A stretch of 64,000 nt of DNA from Gloeothece verrucosa PCC 7822 (GTDB taxonomy: Bacteria > Cyanobacteriota > Cyanobacteriia > Cyanobacteriales > Microcystaceae): NCBI RefSeq assembly GCF_000147335.1, contig NC_014501.1, positions 186,001-250,000 on the forward strand, read 5' to 3'. The notes beneath the pieces are model-generated. The model ran no database searches, was not told the DNA's origin, and saw only the letters and a program-made list of their open reading frames with translations. Positions 61,864-64,000 of the stretch are shown in pieces (within the stretch, counting starts at the first letter, position 1; each line of letters starts with the position of its first letter). The position numbers were made by a program, and so were the translations under genes.

Positions 61864-62217
61864 GAGTCAACTCATTCCAGTGACTAAATTTTAGGGAGCA
61901 TTAACTGATTAATATGCTGCACAGATTCTTGAACCAGTTGCGGCATAATTTGAATTGTTCGTTGTCCTGTTGGAGTTTTATAATACCTAAAAAAGAGCGG
62001 CTTTTTAAGAATTGTTCATTTTCACCGAGAACTTGAGATTGAGTTAACTAGACAGTGCTGTTGATGGGATTTTTCTGGTATTAATCTTAAAAATGCTGTG
62101 CTACTTTAATCCTACTGTATCTTAACCTCCTTATAAACAGAAGGCTCTAAAATCATAATTTGGTAAAATCCTCTAGATTAAATTCTGGACAAATCTTTTT
62201 AACCTCAAGACTCATCT
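61864..62217. other. Intergenic region with likely decayed Uma2-type ends
   Basis: On the minus strand two short pieces are coding-like: TSQVLGENEQFLKSR-type sequence (near 62030), a common Uma2 ending, and RYYKTPTGQRTIQIMPQLVQ running to a TAG at 61884. They are in different frames. On the plus strand it holds the PhoX promoter region. Confidence 0.45.
62121..62128 (+). promoter_or_regulatory. Possible Pho-box half-site
   Basis: CTTAACCT (62121-62128), with TTTAACCT at 62198-62205, resembles the cyanobacterial SphR/PhoB repeat. The expected 11-nt periodic copies are not seen, so the assignment is weak. Confidence 0.3.
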
Positions 62218-64000
62218 ATGACTATCAAACGTCGAGAATTCTTAGCTTTTTTAGGCATCAGTGCCGGAACAGTTACACTAAATCCCTTGGCCAAATTTCC
62301 TGCAACTGAAAAAAGCATAGCCGCTACTATTCCCAATACTCTAGCAAAAGAACTATCAAACCCCAACCTTTTTTCCATTCAACTTCCTATCCCCCTCGAT
62401 ATTGATAATCTAACAGCAGATGAGCAAAAATCCGCCTACAGCACTTATGAAGTGGTAGATGATTTGGTACTGCCTTCGGGTTTTACCTATGATGTCATTG
62501 CCGCTTGGGGCGATCCAGTGGGAGATTCTCGCTTTGGCTACAATAATGATTACCTTTCCTTGCTGGAAACAGCGCCCAACGAGGGGTTATTAACCGTTAA
62601 TTTTGAATATATTAGTAGCAACACCTGGTTACAAACTTTCTCTAAGGTAATCGGGCAATCTTTACCTCTCGAAATCAAAGAAATCCCTACAGGTTATGAA
62701 GAAGAAATCCAAGCCTTTGAATTACCCGAAAATGACCCTTTAAAAACACAAGTAAAAGCCACTTGTGAGCAAGCACTCATTGATTTAGGAATAGGGGTTA
62801 TTTCTATTCGCCGTAATTCCAACGGTCAATGGGAAAGAACTTATGCTAAAACCGATAGACGTATTACCGGCATATCCGGACTCAAAGACGGACGCTACTT
62901 AAAAGCAACCGGTCCTGCTGTGGCAGTTTTCACTAAAACCAATAAGCAAGGTTATGATGATCAACTCGGCGAAAAAATTATCGGGACTTTTCAAAACTGT
63001 GCAGGAGGAACCACACCTTGGGGAACAGTCTTTAGTGCTGAAGAAAACTTTCAAGACCAAGTTCCTGAAGCAGTAATGGCCGATGGTTCATCTTTAAAAC
63101 CCTCTCAAACTCCTTTTAAAATAATTGTCAGCAAAACTGGCGGCAAAAATGAAGTTAATATCACCGGTTGGGCTAATGTATTTGGTTTAGCCGGCAATAA
63201 ATACGGTTGGATGGTAGAAATAGACCCTGCTAACCCCAATGACTACGGAACCAAACACACTTGGTTAGGGCGCTATCGTCACGAAGCAGTGGCCTTTCAT
63301 ACAGTGGCCGATAAACCTTTAGCTGTTTATTCAGGATGTGATCGCCGAGGAGGACACTTATATAAGTTCGTCTCCAAAGCTAACATCAAAGACCCCAAAG
63401 ACAAAAGCAATTCCCGTTTAATGGAAGATGGGATGCTATACGGAGCAAAATTTAACCCCGATGGAACCGGGCGCTGGATAGCATTACGTCCTGATACCCC
63501 TGTAGATCCCGTTTTACCCTCTCAAGTCCAAGGAAAAGAGGGTCAGGGAATTGTGGGCCTACCGAACCCCAAGCGCACAGAAGGCGGCATCATAAAAATA
63601 AGCCGCGATGAGGATATTACCAGCTATAAACAACAATTTAAAACCCTCAGCGATCTTTACCCAGGGAACCCCAGCGAAAAACAGGGTGCTATCTTAATTG
63701 ATGCTCATTATGCCGCTAATGCTGCCGGTGTGACTTGTACCGCGCGGCCAGAAGACACTGAAATGAGTCCAGATGGCACACTTTATATGACCTACACCTC
63801 GGGTACACCTGACAGTAGCGGCGGTCCCGATCCACAGATTTTTAAGGGCCCCAATGGAGAAACCGCCTATGAATTTGGTTGGATCATGAGTCTAAAAGAA
63901 GACAATAACGATCCAGCCGCCATGACATTTCGCTGGAAACTCTTTTCTACAGGAGGAGAACCCGCTAAAGGCGGCCTCGGTTTTTCTAACCCTGATAATC
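62218..64000 (+). CDS. phoX: PhoX-type alkaline phosphatase, 3' truncated by window edge
   Basis: 594 codons are visible and open to the end. The N-terminus carries a Tat signal (MTIKRREFLAFLGISAG, twin Arg at 5-6), as expected for a periplasmic or secreted calcium/iron phosphatase. Recognised PhoX/DUF839 parts are FGYNNDYLSLL, LLTVNFEYIS, CAGGTTPWGTVFSAEENFQD (with the catalytic-site Cys and Glu region), GRYRHEAVAFHTVADKPLAVYSGCDRRGGHLYKF (in short pieces) and TARPEDTEMSPDGTLYMTYT. It hydrolyses phosphomonoesters under phosphate limitation. ATG at 62218. Confidence 0.93.
   Translation, partial: MTIKRREFLAFLGISAGTVTLNPLAKFPATEKSIAATIPNTLAKELSNPNLFSIQLPIPLDIDNLTADEQKSAYSTYEVVDDLVLPSGFTYDVIAAWGDPVGDSRFGYNNDYLSLLETAPNEGLLTVNFEYISSNTWLQTFSKVIGQSLPLEIKEIPTGYEEEIQAFELPENDPLKTQVKATCEQALIDLGIGVISIRRNSNGQWERTYAKTDRRITGISGLKDGRYLKATGPAVAVFTKTNKQGYDDQLGEKIIGTFQNCAGGTTPWGTVFSAEENFQDQVPEAVMADGSSLKPSQTPFKIIVSKTGGKNEVNITGWANVFGLAGNKYGWMVEIDPANPNDYGTKHTWLGRYRHEAVAFHTVADKPLAVYSGCDRRGGHLYKFVSKANIKDPKDKSNSRLMEDGMLYGAKFNPDGTGRWIALRPDTPVDPVLPSQVQGKEGQGIVGLPNPKRTEGGIIKISRDEDITSYKQQFKTLSDLYPGNPSEKQGAILIDAHYAANAAGVTCTARPEDTEMSPDGTLYMTYTSGTPDSSGGPDPQIFKGPNGETAYEFGWIMSLKEDNNDPAAMTFRWKLFSTGGEPAKGGLGFSNPDN

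Noticed and set aside
62116-62205. Full Pho box for phoX
   Set aside because: Two CTTAACCT-like octamers exist but not at the 11-nt repeat spacing of known SphR boxes, so only a weak half-site is listed.

Overview
The window reads as chromosomal DNA from a cyanobacterium, probably a unicellular nitrogen-fixer-like lineage (Cyanothece/Gloeothece/Crocosphaera type). The grounds are photosystem and cytochrome b6f genes (psb28-2, petM), cyanobacteria-only families (SipA, COP23, DUF928, DUF2811, HpsJ-like, GUN4), and several GCGATCGC (HIP1) octamers, e.g. at 6672, 8865, 8958, 12456, 19890, 37892, 42521 and 54819. The genus is inference; no rRNA is present.

Layout. 1-10.7 kb: the tail of a Ser/Thr kinase, ftsY, a zinc-ribbon GUN4 protein, nusB and DUF502, an HpsJ-like membrane protein, pgl, an FHA protein, a site-2 protease and an MscS channel. 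10.9-14.8 kb: a minus-strand signalling cluster of DUF928 protein, CHASE2 cyclase and metallo-beta-lactamase-fold hydrolase. 15.1-23.8 kb: DUF427, thioredoxin-TPR, radical SAM, recF, a PacL-like calcium ATPase and a GT2. 24.3-31.2 kb: two small proteins, a kinase/pentapeptide pair, an SMR/EamA transporter, a PEP-CTERM protein and a GT-like protein. 31.2-35.8 kb: TIGR01777 epimerase, psb28-2, petM (only 37 residues), pdxA, a decayed IS200/IS605-type element that replaces the pdxA 3' end, sodB and a SLOG protein. 36.1-42.7 kb: NDH-2-like oxidoreductase, tmRNA, hemB, pentapeptide protein, tRNA-Arg(CCG), ARMT1-like phosphatase and an unknown protein. 43-53.1 kb: csbD, a DnaA-box array, DUF2811, pth, COP23, a tandem trypsin/TPR protein, hoxW-like, clpS-DUF2103, CbiX-L, sipA, a TPR protein and an unknown. 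53.3-64 kb: an ethylene-receptor-type histidine kinase, ADP-ribosylglycohydrolase, pentapeptide, DHFR-like, dus, GNAT, Uma2 relics, a small ORF plus LRAT-like gene behind a CRP-type site, and a truncated phoX.

Most genes are housekeeping and loosely packed, often singletons. Likely transcription units are DUF502-nusB, cyclase-MBL (2-nt gap), kinase-pentapeptide (19-nt gap), clpS-DUF2103 (4-nt gap) and small ORF-LRAT (15-nt gap). Small dispersed repeats are common, and several touch genes: one palindrome is read in frame inside two unrelated proteins, one repeat overlaps a start codon, and a TAATGACT-type tract supplies the sipA ATG.

The items that most deserve a second look are: the in-frame palindrome encoding SAER(I/V)PHPS in two proteins; the tnpB-less IS605-like relic with a folded three-way-junction RNA region; the phased DnaA boxes near 43.45 kb; the cyclase-MBL pair; the CRP-site/small ORF/LRAT unit; and the ethylene-binding histidine kinase. 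I saw no CRISPR array and no complete transposase.
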